Assembly (NCBI RefSeq): GCF_003501885.1
Contig: NZ_QWFA01000031.1
Coordinates: forward strand, 1 to 37,390
Source: Streptomyces globisporus
GTDB taxonomy: Bacteria; Actinomycetota; Actinomycetes; Streptomycetales; Streptomycetaceae
DNA length: 37,390 nucleotides
Reading direction: 5' to 3'
The notes under the pieces are model-generated. The model searched no databases. It was given only the letters and a program-made list of their open reading frames with translations, and was not told the origin of the DNA. Below are positions 1-8,109 of the stretch, in pieces; the first letter of the stretch is position 1, and each line of letters begins with the position of its first letter. The position numbers and the translations under genes are program-made.

Positions 1-1
1 G

Positions 2-877
2 GCCCGCACGGACCCCCGGAACCCTGCGAACCCGTCCCCGTCCCCCTTCTTCCCGGGGCCTGCCGCTCCGCCCGCCGAACGCCTCCGGGTGGTGGTCGCG
101 GACGACAACCCGGTGGTCCGTGCGGGCCTGGGCGTGCTGCTGTCCGGCCGGGCGGACATCCAGGTGGTCGCGGAGGCGGCGGATGGCCGGGAAGCGTACG
201 AGAAGACGCTCGAACACCGCCCCGACGTCGTCCTGCTGGACGTCCGTATGCCCGGCGTGGACGGCATCTCGGCCCTGCCGCACCTGGTCGGCATCGCGCC
301 CGTGCTGATGCTGACGTACAGCCGCGAGAGCGAGATCGTCCACGAGGCGCTGCGGCTGGGCGCGGGCGGCTACTTGGTGCACGGCGAGTTCACGGCGAAT
401 CAGCTGGTCCAGGCGGTACGCGACACGAAGGACGGCCGCGCCAACTTCACCGTCACCGCCGCGGACGCCCTCCTGGCCCACATGCGTCACGGCACGCCGC
501 CCCAGCGGGGCCCGCTCCCCGAGGGCCTGGGCTCGGCACTGGCCACGGCGCCGGCCCCACCGCCCGCGCACACCGCCGAACCTTCGGAAAGCCTTTCGCA
601 ACTGCAACCAGTTGTGGGACAGTCTTCTGTATCCGGGGGGGCGGTATTCACCCCCAACAGGCAGCAGTACGGGCTGAGTTCGAGGGAGGTGGAGGTCATG
701 GACCTGATTGCGTCCGGAATGAGTAATCAGCAGATCGCCGCCACCTGCTTCATCAGTGAGAAGACGGTCAAGAACCACATCAACCGCATCTTCACCAAGC
801 TCCACAGCGCCACCCGCAGCGAGGCGATCGCCCACTGGCTCGGTACCGCGCCCCGGAACCCCGGGCGGCAGCCGTGA
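2..877 (+). CDS. Response regulator, NarL/LuxR family (5' end outside window)
   Basis: This is a cytoplasmic transcription regulator with an N-terminal receiver domain and a C-terminal LuxR-type helix-turn-helix. The frame is open to the left edge. The first in-frame start, GTG at 89, would cut into strand beta-1 of the receiver (LRVVVADDN), so the true start lies upstream of the window. The phospho-acceptor Asp codon is at 239-241 (VLLDVRMPG) and the acidic pair ADD follows beta-1. The beta-5 lysine normally found in GYLLK is replaced by His (GYLVHGEF), so classical phosphorylation switching may be altered. A linker of about 60 Pro/Ala/Ser-rich residues leads to the DNA-binding domain (LSSREVEVMDLIASG, then SEKTVKNHINRIF). 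It sits just upstream of the pilin operon and is the obvious candidate regulator of the GGGCCC-triad promoters. That link is inference. Confidence 0.9.
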   Translation, partial: ARTDPRNPANPSPSPFFPGPAAPPAERLRVVVADDNPVVRAGLGVLLSGRADIQVVAEAADGREAYEKTLEHRPDVVLLDVRMPGVDGISALPHLVGIAPVLMLTYSRESEIVHEALRLGAGGYLVHGEFTANQLVQAVRDTKDGRANFTVTAADALLAHMRHGTPPQRGPLPEGLGSALATAPAPPPAHTAEPSESLSQLQPVVGQSSVSGGAVFTPNRQQYGLSSREVEVMDLIASGMSNQQIAATCFISEKTVKNHINRIFTKLHSATRSEAIAHWLGTAPRNPGRQP

Positions 878-922
878 CCATGACCGAGCGATTCCGCAAC
901 GGTTGGACCCAGAAGGCCCTTT

Positions 923-978
923 GGGCCCGGGAATGGGCCCACGGGCCCTCTGTGGGAGTGCGGGTTCCCCTCTATGTT
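923..978 (+). promoter_or_regulatory. GGGCCC-triad promoter of the pilin operon
   Basis: Three GGGCCC half-sites lie at 923-928, 935-940 and 943-948 (offsets 12 and 8 bp). After 24 bp comes TATGTT at 973-978, a good TANNNT -10 box. No -35 hexamer resembling TTGACA is visible, which fits activator-dependent transcription. The same arrangement occurs upstream of three other genes in this locus. The predicted start near 985 gives a leader of about 100 nt before the pilin gene. Confidence 0.6.
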
Positions 979-1087
979 TCTCGTGTCGCCAGCGGCACCG
1001 GCCAGGAGGAAGCCGGTAACGAGGGCGGCACCGCAGAAACGTGCGAGTCGGCCGGCACCCGGTCGGCCGAACCCGGAGGGGAACACC

Positions 1088-1318
1088 ATGTCGGACATCA
1101 CCCTGAAGACCGCCGTCCGCGTCAACGGCTGGGCCAACACCGCCGTCAGCGCCATCCAGAAGCGCTACGCGGCGAAGGACCGGGGGCAGACGGCGTTCGA
1201 GTACCTGGGGATCATTCTGGTGGTCGTGGCGATCATCGGGGCGATCGTCGCCACGGGTATCGGAGGCGCGATCTCGGAGCGCATCAGCGGACTGGTCGAT
1301 CAGATCACCGCCGGCTAG
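1088..1318 (+). CDS. Flp-family prepilin-like small membrane protein
   Basis: This 76-residue protein has the architecture of a Flp/Tad-type prepilin. A charged 33-residue leader ends in Gly33, followed by QTAFEY, with Glu at +5 and Tyr at +6 of the predicted mature protein. A hydrophobic helix (about residues 40-60) and a short tail (ISERISGLVDQITAG) follow. In characterised Tad systems this motif is cut by an A24 prepilin peptidase, and the mature subunit is extracted from the membrane to form a thin pilus; such a peptidase is encoded at 10617. The ATG at 1088 is preceded by GGAGGGG at a suitable distance; an earlier in-frame start at 974 lacks such a site. Its stop TAG overlaps the next GTG by one base (TAGTG), so the two genes are translationally coupled. 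Confidence 0.88.
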   Translation: MSDITLKTAVRVNGWANTAVSAIQKRYAAKDRGQTAFEYLGIILVVVAIIGAIVATGIGGAISERISGLVDQITAG

Positions 1319-1926
1319 TGACGGTCCGGTCCCGTCGCGACCGAGGGCAGGCCTTCCCCATCTACGTAGTGATGGTGGCGGGCCTGCTCTTTCTCGCGTT
1401 TGCGTTCTTCGCTGTCGGCAAAGCGTCGGCTCTGCGCAACGGTTCCCAGGGCGCGGCCGACGCCGCCGCCCTGGCCGCCGCCCAGCAGGCACGCGACGAC
1501 TTCGGGACGGGCTTCTACGCCTCGCTCCCCACCAACATGTTGGATCTGTTCCTCAACGCACCTTTCGCTGCGCCCTGTTACGAGTCGGATCGGTTGGCGG
1601 CGGCCAACGACGCCAGGCGGATTTCGTGCTATCCGACTCCTGGATATCTGCGCGACCGGATCACGGTCGAGGTCGAGGGCCTGAAGGCGGTCGACTCTTC
1701 GGTACTGCCCGGCTCGGATGACAAGAAGGCCAAGGCCAAGGCCACCGCGCTCATCGAGTTCCGCTGCCCCAACCCGATTGCTGTGGACTCCACCGGCGAC
1801 GGAATCATCGATCTCTTCACCTTCACGTGCCGGAACGGCAAGATCCTCAAGATCGTGCCCGCCAGCCCCCCACCGTGGGAGAGCGTGAGCAGAACTCTCT
1901 TTGACGTGCGGTTGGTCGACCAGTGA
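1318..1926 (+). CDS. TadE/TadG-like pilus assembly protein
   Basis: This 202-residue protein belongs to the TadE/TadG-like group of Flp-locus pseudopilins. After a short basic leader it has RGQAFPIY, one membrane helix (about residues 15-35), and the family pattern RNGSQGAADAAALAAAQQAR. The rest is predicted extracytoplasmic and contains four cysteines, which could form disulfides, and an acidic loop, DSTGDGIIDLF, that resembles a calcium-binding loop. In Tad systems such proteins are minor pilins or envelope-spanning assembly factors. The GTG at 1318 shares one base with the stop of the pilin gene, which fixes the start and implies coupled translation. Confidence 0.82.
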   Translation: MTVRSRRDRGQAFPIYVVMVAGLLFLAFAFFAVGKASALRNGSQGAADAAALAAAQQARDDFGTGFYASLPTNMLDLFLNAPFAAPCYESDRLAAANDARRISCYPTPGYLRDRITVEVEGLKAVDSSVLPGSDDKKAKAKATALIEFRCPNPIAVDSTGDGIIDLFTFTCRNGKILKIVPASPPPWESVSRTLFDVRLVDQ

Positions 1927-1957
1927 CAGCGAACGACAAGTAAAGGATTCGGATCCC

Positions 1958-2578
1958 ATGACCATGCGGAGCAGCACGAGGAATCGAAGGGCGTTGGCGG
2001 TCGCTTCGGTATCCGCTGCCTTCATCCTGGCCCTTACCAGCTGCGGAAGTGACAGCGACGGCAAAGGCAAGGAGGGGGACGCGGCACCGCCTTCGGCTTC
2101 GGCGGCACCGTCCGAGAGTTCGGGCAGTGACACTGTGAAGCAGCAGGACACGGCTGCCGGCGAGAACGTCGACCCCAATGTGAAGCTCGCTGAGATTCGC
2201 GGGCAGAACGGTGTCGTCATGGTCATCAACCAAGTGCTTCGGGACTCGGGTGGATTCGTCACCGTCCAGGCGGAGGTGAAGAATGACGGTGACAAGCCTG
2301 TCAACCCGGCTCAATGGGCGGGCAGCGAGAGCGTGATCGTGCGTCAGAACCTCTCATCCGTCGGCGGAGCCACATTGGTGGACAAGCTAGGCAAGAAGCG
2401 TTACTACGTGCTCCGTGACACCGACGGCCGTTGCCTGTGCACTACGAAGATCGCGCCGCTCCAGCCGGGCGACTCGACTGCCGTATTCATGCAGTTCCCG
2501 GCACCGCCGAGCACGACGACGGAGGTCGATTTCTCCCTGCCGACCTTTGCCACCGCATCGCTCAAGATTTCCGGGTGA
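1958..2578 (+). CDS. Secreted lipoprotein, function unknown
   Basis: This 206-residue protein starts at ATG 1958 with AAAGGA about 10 nt upstream. It has a basic N-terminus (MTMRSSTRNRR), a hydrophobic stretch and a lipobox (LALTSCGSD), so it should be a lipoprotein anchored to the outer face of the membrane. A Ser/Pro/Gly-rich linker (about residues 30-65) precedes a compact beta-rich domain with an RCLCTT pair of cysteines. I do not recognise the domain; its size and pattern recall the DUF4352-like immunoglobulin folds of actinobacterial lipoproteins, but this is weak. Its stop overlaps the next ATG (TGATG), so it is coupled to the OmpA-like gene and belongs to the pilin operon. Confidence 0.85.
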   Translation: MTMRSSTRNRRALAVASVSAAFILALTSCGSDSDGKGKEGDAAPPSASAAPSESSGSDTVKQQDTAAGENVDPNVKLAEIRGQNGVVMVINQVLRDSGGFVTVQAEVKNDGDKPVNPAQWAGSESVIVRQNLSSVGGATLVDKLGKKRYYVLRDTDGRCLCTTKIAPLQPGDSTAVFMQFPAPPSTTTEVDFSLPTFATASLKISG

Positions 2579-3216
2579 TGAACGACATGACGCCCGTGCG
2601 CACCGTGGGACTCCCCATCGCGACTGCCGTGCTCATCGCGGCCACCGCCCTGTTCGGCGCATCACCTTCATGGGCCGACGACGGGCCCAGCGTGCCCCCC
2701 GGCACCGAAGCGGCATCCGAGCCACCCGTCCCGATCGACGCCAACGATCCCGACCTGAAGATGCCCGAGGGCGGCACCCTCGCCCCCGGCCGCGTCCTCG
2801 ACATCGTCCAGGTCGTCGAAGACCTCGGCGGCGAGGAACGCCGCGAGGACAGCAACGCCGACATCAAGTTCGCGCTCCAGGCCGAAGTCCTCTTCGGCAA
2901 GGACAGCGCCAAGCTCGGCTCGGCGGCCAACGCCCGTATCGCCGCCATCGCCGAGGAGATCAAGAAGCAGAACGCGACCAAGGTCCGCGTCTTCGGCTTC
3001 ACCGACAACCTCGGCTCCTCGGCCCACGGAGACGTCCTCTCCAAGCAGCGGGCCGACGCCGTGCACGGGGTCCTGTCGAAGCAGCTCGGCCCCACGGTCA
3101 CGTACGAGATCCGGGGCTACGGCGAGCAGTACCCGATCGCCAGCAACAGCAACGAAGAGGGCCGGAAGAAGAACCGTCGCGTGGAGGTCTCCTTCCCCCG
3201 CGGAGAGGGGTCCTGA
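2578..3216 (+). CDS. Secreted OmpA-family peptidoglycan-binding protein
   Basis: This 212-residue protein has a Sec signal peptide (about residues 1-31, ending in SPSWA-DD), a linker, and a C-terminal OmpA/MotB-like domain (about residues 95-210). The domain shows the usual features: VLFGKDSAKL in the first strand, RVFGFTDNLGSSAHGD and LSKQRADAV in the middle, and GYGEQYPIASN followed by NRRVEVSF at the end. The Asp and Arg of such domains grip diaminopimelate of peptidoglycan. The protein probably fixes the pilus assembly complex or shaft to the wall; OmpA-like proteins also occur in some Tad loci. The ATG at 2578 overlaps the previous stop, and a second Met is three codons later. It is the last gene of the operon and is followed by a strong hairpin. 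Confidence 0.87.
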   Translation: MNDMTPVRTVGLPIATAVLIAATALFGASPSWADDGPSVPPGTEAASEPPVPIDANDPDLKMPEGGTLAPGRVLDIVQVVEDLGGEERREDSNADIKFALQAEVLFGKDSAKLGSAANARIAAIAEEIKKQNATKVRVFGFTDNLGSSAHGDVLSKQRADAVHGVLSKQLGPTVTYEIRGYGEQYPIASNSNEEGRKKNRRVEVSFPRGEGS

Positions 3217-3247
3217 CCCCGCCACCCCCGGGCCCCGCACCTCGAAA

Positions 3248-3288
3248 CCCGCGCCCGCCGTCGTTCACCCCACGACGGCGGGCGCGGG
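3248..3288 (+). terminator. Hairpin terminator of the pilin operon
   Basis: A perfect 16-bp inverted repeat (3248-3263 and 3273-3288, 9-nt loop) starts 31 nt after the OmpA-like stop. There is no T-run, as is common in Streptomyces. Confidence 0.75.
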
Positions 3289-3495
3289 CCTGTCCTCCGA
3301 GGCCACACCGCCGGGGCAGGAATCCGGCCACATGCTCACCGAGCCCGTCACCCGAACGGCGGACCCTCGTTGGTGTTGTGGGCCGGAATCCGGACTGCCC
3401 GGCGTAGCAGACTGTGACACGCCGCGCGCCGCTGACACCCGCAGAGCCAGGTGGGTGCCGCGGTGCGCATACGAACAGTCGTCGAGGAAGGTGTG

Positions 3496-5115
3496 ATGGG
3501 TGTGGAGGCCCACGCGACGAACGAACGCGTGACGGGACGCCGGTGGACGGTGCGGCTGGACCCGGTCGGCCGCGGTCGTGCGGACGTGCGCGTCTCGTGC
3601 AGCCGTCCGGCCTGCGCCGCGCAGGTGCTGCCCACCGCCGCCGCCGGCCGTACGGCGGCGATCGCCCACCTCAAGGCCCACCTGCGCGCCGGCCCGGCCC
3701 CCCGCCCCTCCGTGCACTGCGCCTGCCGGGCCGAGGAGTGCCATACGCACATCCGCCCCGCCGGGCCCCGTGAACGCCCCGCGCCCTGGCGGTGCGGGGG
3801 AGCGGTCGTCCTGGCCGTCGTCACGGACCGGGAAGGGCGCTGGTGGCAGGTCATGGAGTGCTGCTCGCGCTGCGCCGCCGCCCACCCCAACGCGAAGGTC
3901 GTCGCCACCGCTCCGGCCGCCGAGGCACCGGCGAGGAGCGACGGGTTCCGGACCGCCGCCGCAGGCCCCGCAGCCCCCGCGACCCCCGGTGGCCCCACAG
4001 CCACCACGCCGACCTTCTCCGCGGCAGGCCCGCACTTTTCCCACAGCGCCACCGCCACCGGCACCGCCGTCCCCCAGCAGGCGTCGGCGCCCCGGTCCGA
4101 CTCCCGCTCCGCCCCCCGGTCCGCGCGGCCCACGCGGAGGCGCCCCCCGCGAGGGAGGATCGCTCAGCGCCTCGTCCCCCACGACCTCCGGCCCGTCGCG
4201 CTGCGGGACGAGCTCACCGAGCTCGGCGAGCTCTTCCGCGCCTACCAGGCCCGTACCGAACCCGACCTCGCGATGCTCGCCGACCTCCACGCCCGTAAGG
4301 CCGAGGCCTTCCACGCCTGGGCCGAAGCCACCGCAGACACCGGGTTGCGCCTCGACGCCCAGCGGGCCGAGCAGGCAGCCGCCACCGCCCGCCTCCAGCA
4401 TCTGCACCGCATCGGCCAGGCCCCGGACGGCGAAGGGCCCGCTGTCGCACGGCTGCTGACCGCCCCCGCGCAGTGGAACCACGCCCGAGCCGTCCTGGCA
4501 CACGTGGCCGAGAACGCCCCCCTGCCGGGAGCCGAGGCACGCCTGCTGGTGGTGATGGTGACGCTGCGCACCGCGCAGTCCGGGGTCGGCAACCTCGTCG
4601 GGCAGGACATCAAGGGGCTGCCCCTGCAAGACCCTCAGCACCTGGTGGGGCAGTTGGTGGAGTCCGGCTGGCTCGGCCTCTCCGGGACCGTCGACGAACT
4701 GATCGCCTCCCGTCCGGAGAACCCCACCCGGATCACTGTGCCGTCCCTGACACCCGACGAGGACGACCCCGGTCCGTTCACGTTCGGGCGGAAGCTGCGC
4801 CCCAAGCTCAGCGGATGGGCCCAGCGGGTCGTCGGGGAGAAGAAGCTCCGCAAGGGCAAGACCGAGGCCGACGTACGGCTCCTCGCCCTGGCCCTGGCCA
4901 CCGGGGCCGACGGAGAGGGACGTCTGGGGCCCGGAGGGGAGGGTATCGGCCTGGACGGCCTGTCCTCCTGGTGCTCCGTCGACCCCGCTGACCTGCCGGA
5001 CCTCGTGGACCGGCTGACCGCTGCGGACTGGCTGGCGGAGGCCGACGTCACCGACACCCTGCTCACCGGCCGGCTGACCGAACGCGTCCTCCCCCTCGGC
5101 TGCCCGCTGACCTGA
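3496..5115 (+). CDS. Large protein of unknown function with Cys-rich N-terminus and two winged-helix-like repeats
   Basis: This 539-residue protein is not recognised. The N-terminal 130 residues are rich in Cys and His (SCSRPAC, HLKAHL, CACRAEECHTH, ECCSRC), suggesting one or more metal sites. A low-complexity Ala/Pro/Arg linker follows (about 140-210). The C-terminal half has two similar modules, one around LVGQLVESGWLGL and one around LVDRLTAADWLAE, which look like duplicated winged helices separated by a basic stretch (EKKLRKGK). A nucleic-acid-binding or regulatory role is plausible but unproven. ATG 3496 is chosen because GAGGAAGG lies just upstream; GTG 3451, which extends the frame, has no such site. 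It is convergent with the lipoprotein gene at 5157. Confidence 0.8.
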   Translation: MGVEAHATNERVTGRRWTVRLDPVGRGRADVRVSCSRPACAAQVLPTAAAGRTAAIAHLKAHLRAGPAPRPSVHCACRAEECHTHIRPAGPRERPAPWRCGGAVVLAVVTDREGRWWQVMECCSRCAAAHPNAKVVATAPAAEAPARSDGFRTAAAGPAAPATPGGPTATTPTFSAAGPHFSHSATATGTAVPQQASAPRSDSRSAPRSARPTRRRPPRGRIAQRLVPHDLRPVALRDELTELGELFRAYQARTEPDLAMLADLHARKAEAFHAWAEATADTGLRLDAQRAEQAAATARLQHLHRIGQAPDGEGPAVARLLTAPAQWNHARAVLAHVAENAPLPGAEARLLVVMVTLRTAQSGVGNLVGQDIKGLPLQDPQHLVGQLVESGWLGLSGTVDELIASRPENPTRITVPSLTPDEDDPGPFTFGRKLRPKLSGWAQRVVGEKKLRKGKTEADVRLLALALATGADGEGRLGPGGEGIGLDGLSSWCSVDPADLPDLVDRLTAADWLAEADVTDTLLTGRLTERVLPLGCPLT

Positions 5116-5156
5116 GAAGCGGACCTCAGGCGGAGCCCGTTGTTACGGGGCGCCCC

Positions 5157-5795
5157 CTACCTCACCGTGATCGACCCCACGAACGCGTCCAGGTCCTCCG
5201 CCTCCACCGCGTCCTTCACCGCGTTCAGGCGCACCACGAACGGAACGCCCTTCGAGTCCACCCCCGCGACCAGGACCCCGGTCATCGGTGTCCCCCTGTT
5301 CGGGGTGTCCTCCTGGCCGTCCGCCGTGAAGTCGTAGTCGATCCGGCGTGCTTCGCGGGCCTCGCCGGCGTCGTCCGGGCCCGCGAGACGTACGTCGTCC
5401 GTTGCCTTGCGGGTGGAGTTGAGGCCGATGCCCGCGCCCGCCGCTGCCGCCGCCCCGGCCGCGTCGCGCACGCCCGTGGCGAAGTCCAGCTGGACCGAGA
5501 CCATGCCGGTCCGGATGCCGTTCTCCTCCTTGAGCGCGACGGCCGCGTTGGCCTTGGCCCGTTCGCCCGCCGGCTGCTCCGCGTACCCCTCGCTCTTCGG
5601 GTAGCCGACGCTCAGGCTGCCGGTCTCCAACGTGTCCCAGCCCTCGGGCACGGACGCCTTGTCCGCGTCGCCGCCGCATCCGGTGAGCAGTACGGCCGCC
5701 GCCGCGACGGCCCCGGTGACCACCGTCATCCGCCGCAGGCCCTGCCGCCTGTTCCGCGTCCTCGCACTCATCGTCGTACTCATCGACTCCGTCAC
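5157..5795 (-). CDS. Secreted lipoprotein, function unknown
   Basis: This 212-residue protein has an Arg-rich N-terminus (RTRNRRQGLRR), a hydrophobic segment, and a lipobox ending VLLTGCGGD, so it should be an outer-leaflet lipoprotein. The mature part, from SVPEGWDTL onward, resembles the LpqN/Mog1-like or DUF1795-type small lipoproteins, with Gly-Trp near the start and a final LDAFVGSITV strand; no catalytic residues are evident. The frame begins at GTG 5795, 7 nt after the stop of the large membrane protein. ATG 5783, preceded by GGAG, and ATG 5771 are alternatives. It is the second gene of the operon driven from 7880-7934 and is likely a partner of that protein at the cell surface. Confidence 0.82.
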   Translation of the reverse strand: MTESMSTTMSARTRNRRQGLRRMTVVTGAVAAAAVLLTGCGGDADKASVPEGWDTLETGSLSVGYPKSEGYAEQPAGERAKANAAVALKEENGIRTGMVSVQLDFATGVRDAAGAAAAAGAGIGLNSTRKATDDVRLAGPDDAGEAREARRIDYDFTADGQEDTPNRGTPMTGVLVAGVDSKGVPFVVRLNAVKDAVEAEDLDAFVGSITVR

Positions 5796-5802
5796 CGCCC
5801 GT

Positions 5803-7836
5803 TCAGTTCGCGCAGTAGCTGTACGGAAGATACGTGCGCGCGTCGCCCCGCGGGGCCCCGAGGAACTGCGCGTCCGTCAGCGTCTCCTTCTTCTCCTCCG
5901 TGGAGAGGGAGAACCCGAGGCTCATCCCGAGCGAGATCTCGAAGCCGAACTCCTGGGCGTCGCTCTCGCCCGTGTACCGCAGGGTGCTGGACAGCCCGTC
6001 CTCGAACATCAGCTGCTGGAACGGGTCGTTGCCGTCCGGGCGGTTCTCCATGCCGTGGTCGCCGAAGAGGTACGCGAAGGGGGCCGTGTTGTTGCCGGAG
6101 CCGTCCAGCCACTGTTCGGCGATGCCCCGCTCGGCCTCGGTCGCCGCGTCCGTCTCCTTGCCGAAGACGATCGAGTTCGTCACCACGTCGATGCCGGTCT
6201 CGCCCGAGGAGTCCGACGCGCTGCCCTTGCCGCCGCGCTTGTCCTGGCCGCTCTCGCCGTTGTCGCCGCCGACCTCGACCTTGCCGGACGTCGAGCCGCT
6301 CTCCACGGTCTGCGTCATGTCGATGCGGACGATCTTCCCGGTCTTCTGGTCGCGGGTGACGGTGATGGCGCCGGTACGGTTCTGCTTGCCGCCCACCGTG
6401 CCCTTGACCGGGCCCACGTTCCCGCCGGCCTTGCCCTCCAGTTCGAGCTTGGCGGTGTACGTGGCCGACTCGTTGCCGTTCACGTCGTCCTTGGTGATCG
6501 TCACCTCGGGCGAGAACGTCGCCTTGCCGCCCAGTTTCGCGCCCAGCTCGTCCTCGTCGCCGCCCTTGACGGAGAGACCGCCGTCCGCGTAGGCGTTGAG
6601 GCCGACGGTCGAGTAGGAGATCTTCTTGTCGCCGATCTTCTTCTCGATGTCCTCCTTCTTCTCCGCCCACTTCATCGCGGAGTACCAGCCGCCGCCGTAG
6701 CCGCCGCTGTGCTTGGTGGAGGTCTCCCACATCTTCATTTCCTCGATGTCGTCCCGCATCCGCTGAGCCTCCTCCTCGCTCGCGAAGATCCAGGTGTCAC
6801 CGTTCGTGATCTTGATGCCGCCGCCGATGTCGACATCCGCCTTGCCCAGGCTGCCCAGCTTGACGCCCGGCGTGCTGGCGGTGGCCCCGGCGGACGCGGC
6901 GTCGGTGAACGTCATCGAGACGACCTTGTCCTTCCCGTCCACCGTGCCGTCCCCGTTCACATCGGTGCCGGCCTGGGAGACCTTCTGCTGGAAGCCGTAC
7001 TCCTCGCCCCACTCGAACCAGCCGATCTTGACCTTCCCGCCCGCCGTGTCCGAGATGCTGGAGACCTGGCACATCTTGGGTTCGTAGTCCGCGTCCGTCT
7101 TCGGCTTCGCCTCGGGGCCCTGGCCGCCGGACGCACAGGAGCCGCCGCCACCGGCCAGCGAACTGATCGCACACCGCAGCCGCTCCCCGATCTTGCCGCC
7201 GACCCCGGCCATCGCCATCGCGCCGATCAGCATCGTGACGAGGACGACGAGACCCAGGTACTCCATCGCCGTCGCGCCGCTGTCCCGCCAGTTGTAGGAG
7301 TACCGGGGCGGCTCCGGGGTGCGCGTGGCGCGCTCCTCCAGCAGCCGGTCGACGGCCACCCCCGACGCCGCGCCCGCCGCCAGTGAGACGGCGGGCATGA
7401 GCACGCCCTCGATCCCGACGACGTCCCCGGCGACCGCGAAGCCGTACAGCAGCCCGGCCAACGGCACGGGGAGGGCGGCGAGCAGATACACCGTGCGGGA
7501 GGACTCGCGGTGCTCCTCGGGGAGGACGCGGGTCGCCGCCAGCACCGTCAGCAGCGTCACGACGAGGGCGGGCAGGTGGAGCAGGGCCAGCCGCCAGCCG
7601 AACGACTCCAGCCGCTCCTCGGTGGCCAGCAGGTCGACCAGGACCCGGCTCATGACGAACCCGAGGGCGAGGTAGACGAGGCCGCCGGTCACCCAGCTCC
7701 GGGTCAACGCGAAGAAGCAGCTGCCCTGTTGGGGCGGGTACGGAACGCCGGAACCGGCGATGCCGCGGCGTCCCAGCGGTATGTGTCCCACGCTCCGGTC
7801 TCCCCGGCCCCGGCCTCCGCCCCCGTCACCGCTCAC
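5803..7836 (-). CDS. Large membrane protein with an internal Flp-type prepilin motif and a long extracytoplasmic domain
   Basis: This 677-residue protein begins at GTG 7836, fixed by GAGGAGAGG eight nt upstream. Residues about 48-163 contain three or four membrane helices. Residues 187-212 then repeat the Flp prepilin layout: Gly187 followed by ATAMEYLG (Glu at +5, Tyr at +6) and a hydrophobic helix. The rest (about 213-677) is a predicted extracytoplasmic region, Gly/Asp/Lys-rich and repetitive. It includes a dockerin/EF-hand-like loop, DVNGDGTVDGKD (292-303), and it ends in SYCAN. If an A24 peptidase cuts after Gly187, the whole surface domain would be released as a giant pilin-like subunit while the N-terminal helices stay behind. 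I know no named family with this build. Long open frames on the opposite strand are composition artefacts. Confidence 0.85.
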   Translation of the reverse strand: MSGDGGGGRGRGDRSVGHIPLGRRGIAGSGVPYPPQQGSCFFALTRSWVTGGLVYLALGFVMSRVLVDLLATEERLESFGWRLALLHLPALVVTLLTVLAATRVLPEEHRESSRTVYLLAALPVPLAGLLYGFAVAGDVVGIEGVLMPAVSLAAGAASGVAVDRLLEERATRTPEPPRYSYNWRDSGATAMEYLGLVVLVTMLIGAMAMAGVGGKIGERLRCAISSLAGGGGSCASGGQGPEAKPKTDADYEPKMCQVSSISDTAGGKVKIGWFEWGEEYGFQQKVSQAGTDVNGDGTVDGKDKVVSMTFTDAASAGATASTPGVKLGSLGKADVDIGGGIKITNGDTWIFASEEEAQRMRDDIEEMKMWETSTKHSGGYGGGWYSAMKWAEKKEDIEKKIGDKKISYSTVGLNAYADGGLSVKGGDEDELGAKLGGKATFSPEVTITKDDVNGNESATYTAKLELEGKAGGNVGPVKGTVGGKQNRTGAITVTRDQKTGKIVRIDMTQTVESGSTSGKVEVGGDNGESGQDKRGGKGSASDSSGETGIDVVTNSIVFGKETDAATEAERGIAEQWLDGSGNNTAPFAYLFGDHGMENRPDGNDPFQQLMFEDGLSSTLRYTGESDAQEFGFEISLGMSLGFSLSTEEKKETLTDAQFLGAPRGDARTYLPYSYCAN

Positions 7837-7879
7837 GGTGCACCCTCTCCTCGACCCGCGCGTGTTGCCGACGGCCGAG

Positions 7880-7934
7880 AGCGTACGGCCGAAAAGCCGC
7901 CACGGCGCGGGCCCCCGGTCCCAAAGCCGGGCCC
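7880..7934 (-). promoter_or_regulatory. GGGCCC-triad promoter of the large membrane protein operon
   Basis: On the minus strand, half-sites GGGCCC (7934-7929), GGGACC (7922-7917) and GGGCCC (7914-7909) are spaced 12 and 8 bp. After 23 bp comes the -10 box TACGCT (7885-7880). The GTG start lies 43 nt further on, behind a strong ribosome binding site. No -35 consensus is visible. Confidence 0.6.
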
Positions 7935-7987
7935 AAGTCCGGGGAACGTCAGTCGTGTTGCGCCGGGTCGCGGTGGCCCTTCCGCTT

Positions 7988-8042
7988 GGGGCCGGCCGTG
8001 GGTCCGTGGGCCCACGCAGCCCCGACCTCCGCTCAGTACGCT
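7988..8042 (+). promoter_or_regulatory. GGGCCC-triad promoter of the 199-residue unknown gene
   Basis: The half-sites are GGGGCC (7988-7993), GGGTCC (8000-8005) and GGGCCC (8008-8013), again 12 and 8 bp apart. They are followed after 23 bp by TACGCT (8037-8042), the same -10 hexamer and the same gap as the divergent promoter at 7880-7934. The sharpest element is the palindrome CGTGGGCCCACG at 8005-8016. The coding start is at 8110. Confidence 0.55.
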
Positions 8043-8109
8043 CGGAGGTGCCGGGGGTCGCCGACCACGACGCCGCGCGAAGGAGCGAGAGCGATGGGGG
8101 TGGGCGTCG

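Noticed and set aside
5632..7386. Long plus-strand frame opposite the large membrane protein
   Set aside because: It is a GC-composition shadow: Arg/Val/Leu/Ala-rich translation, no ribosome binding site, and the minus-strand frame has a signal, helices and a clear start.
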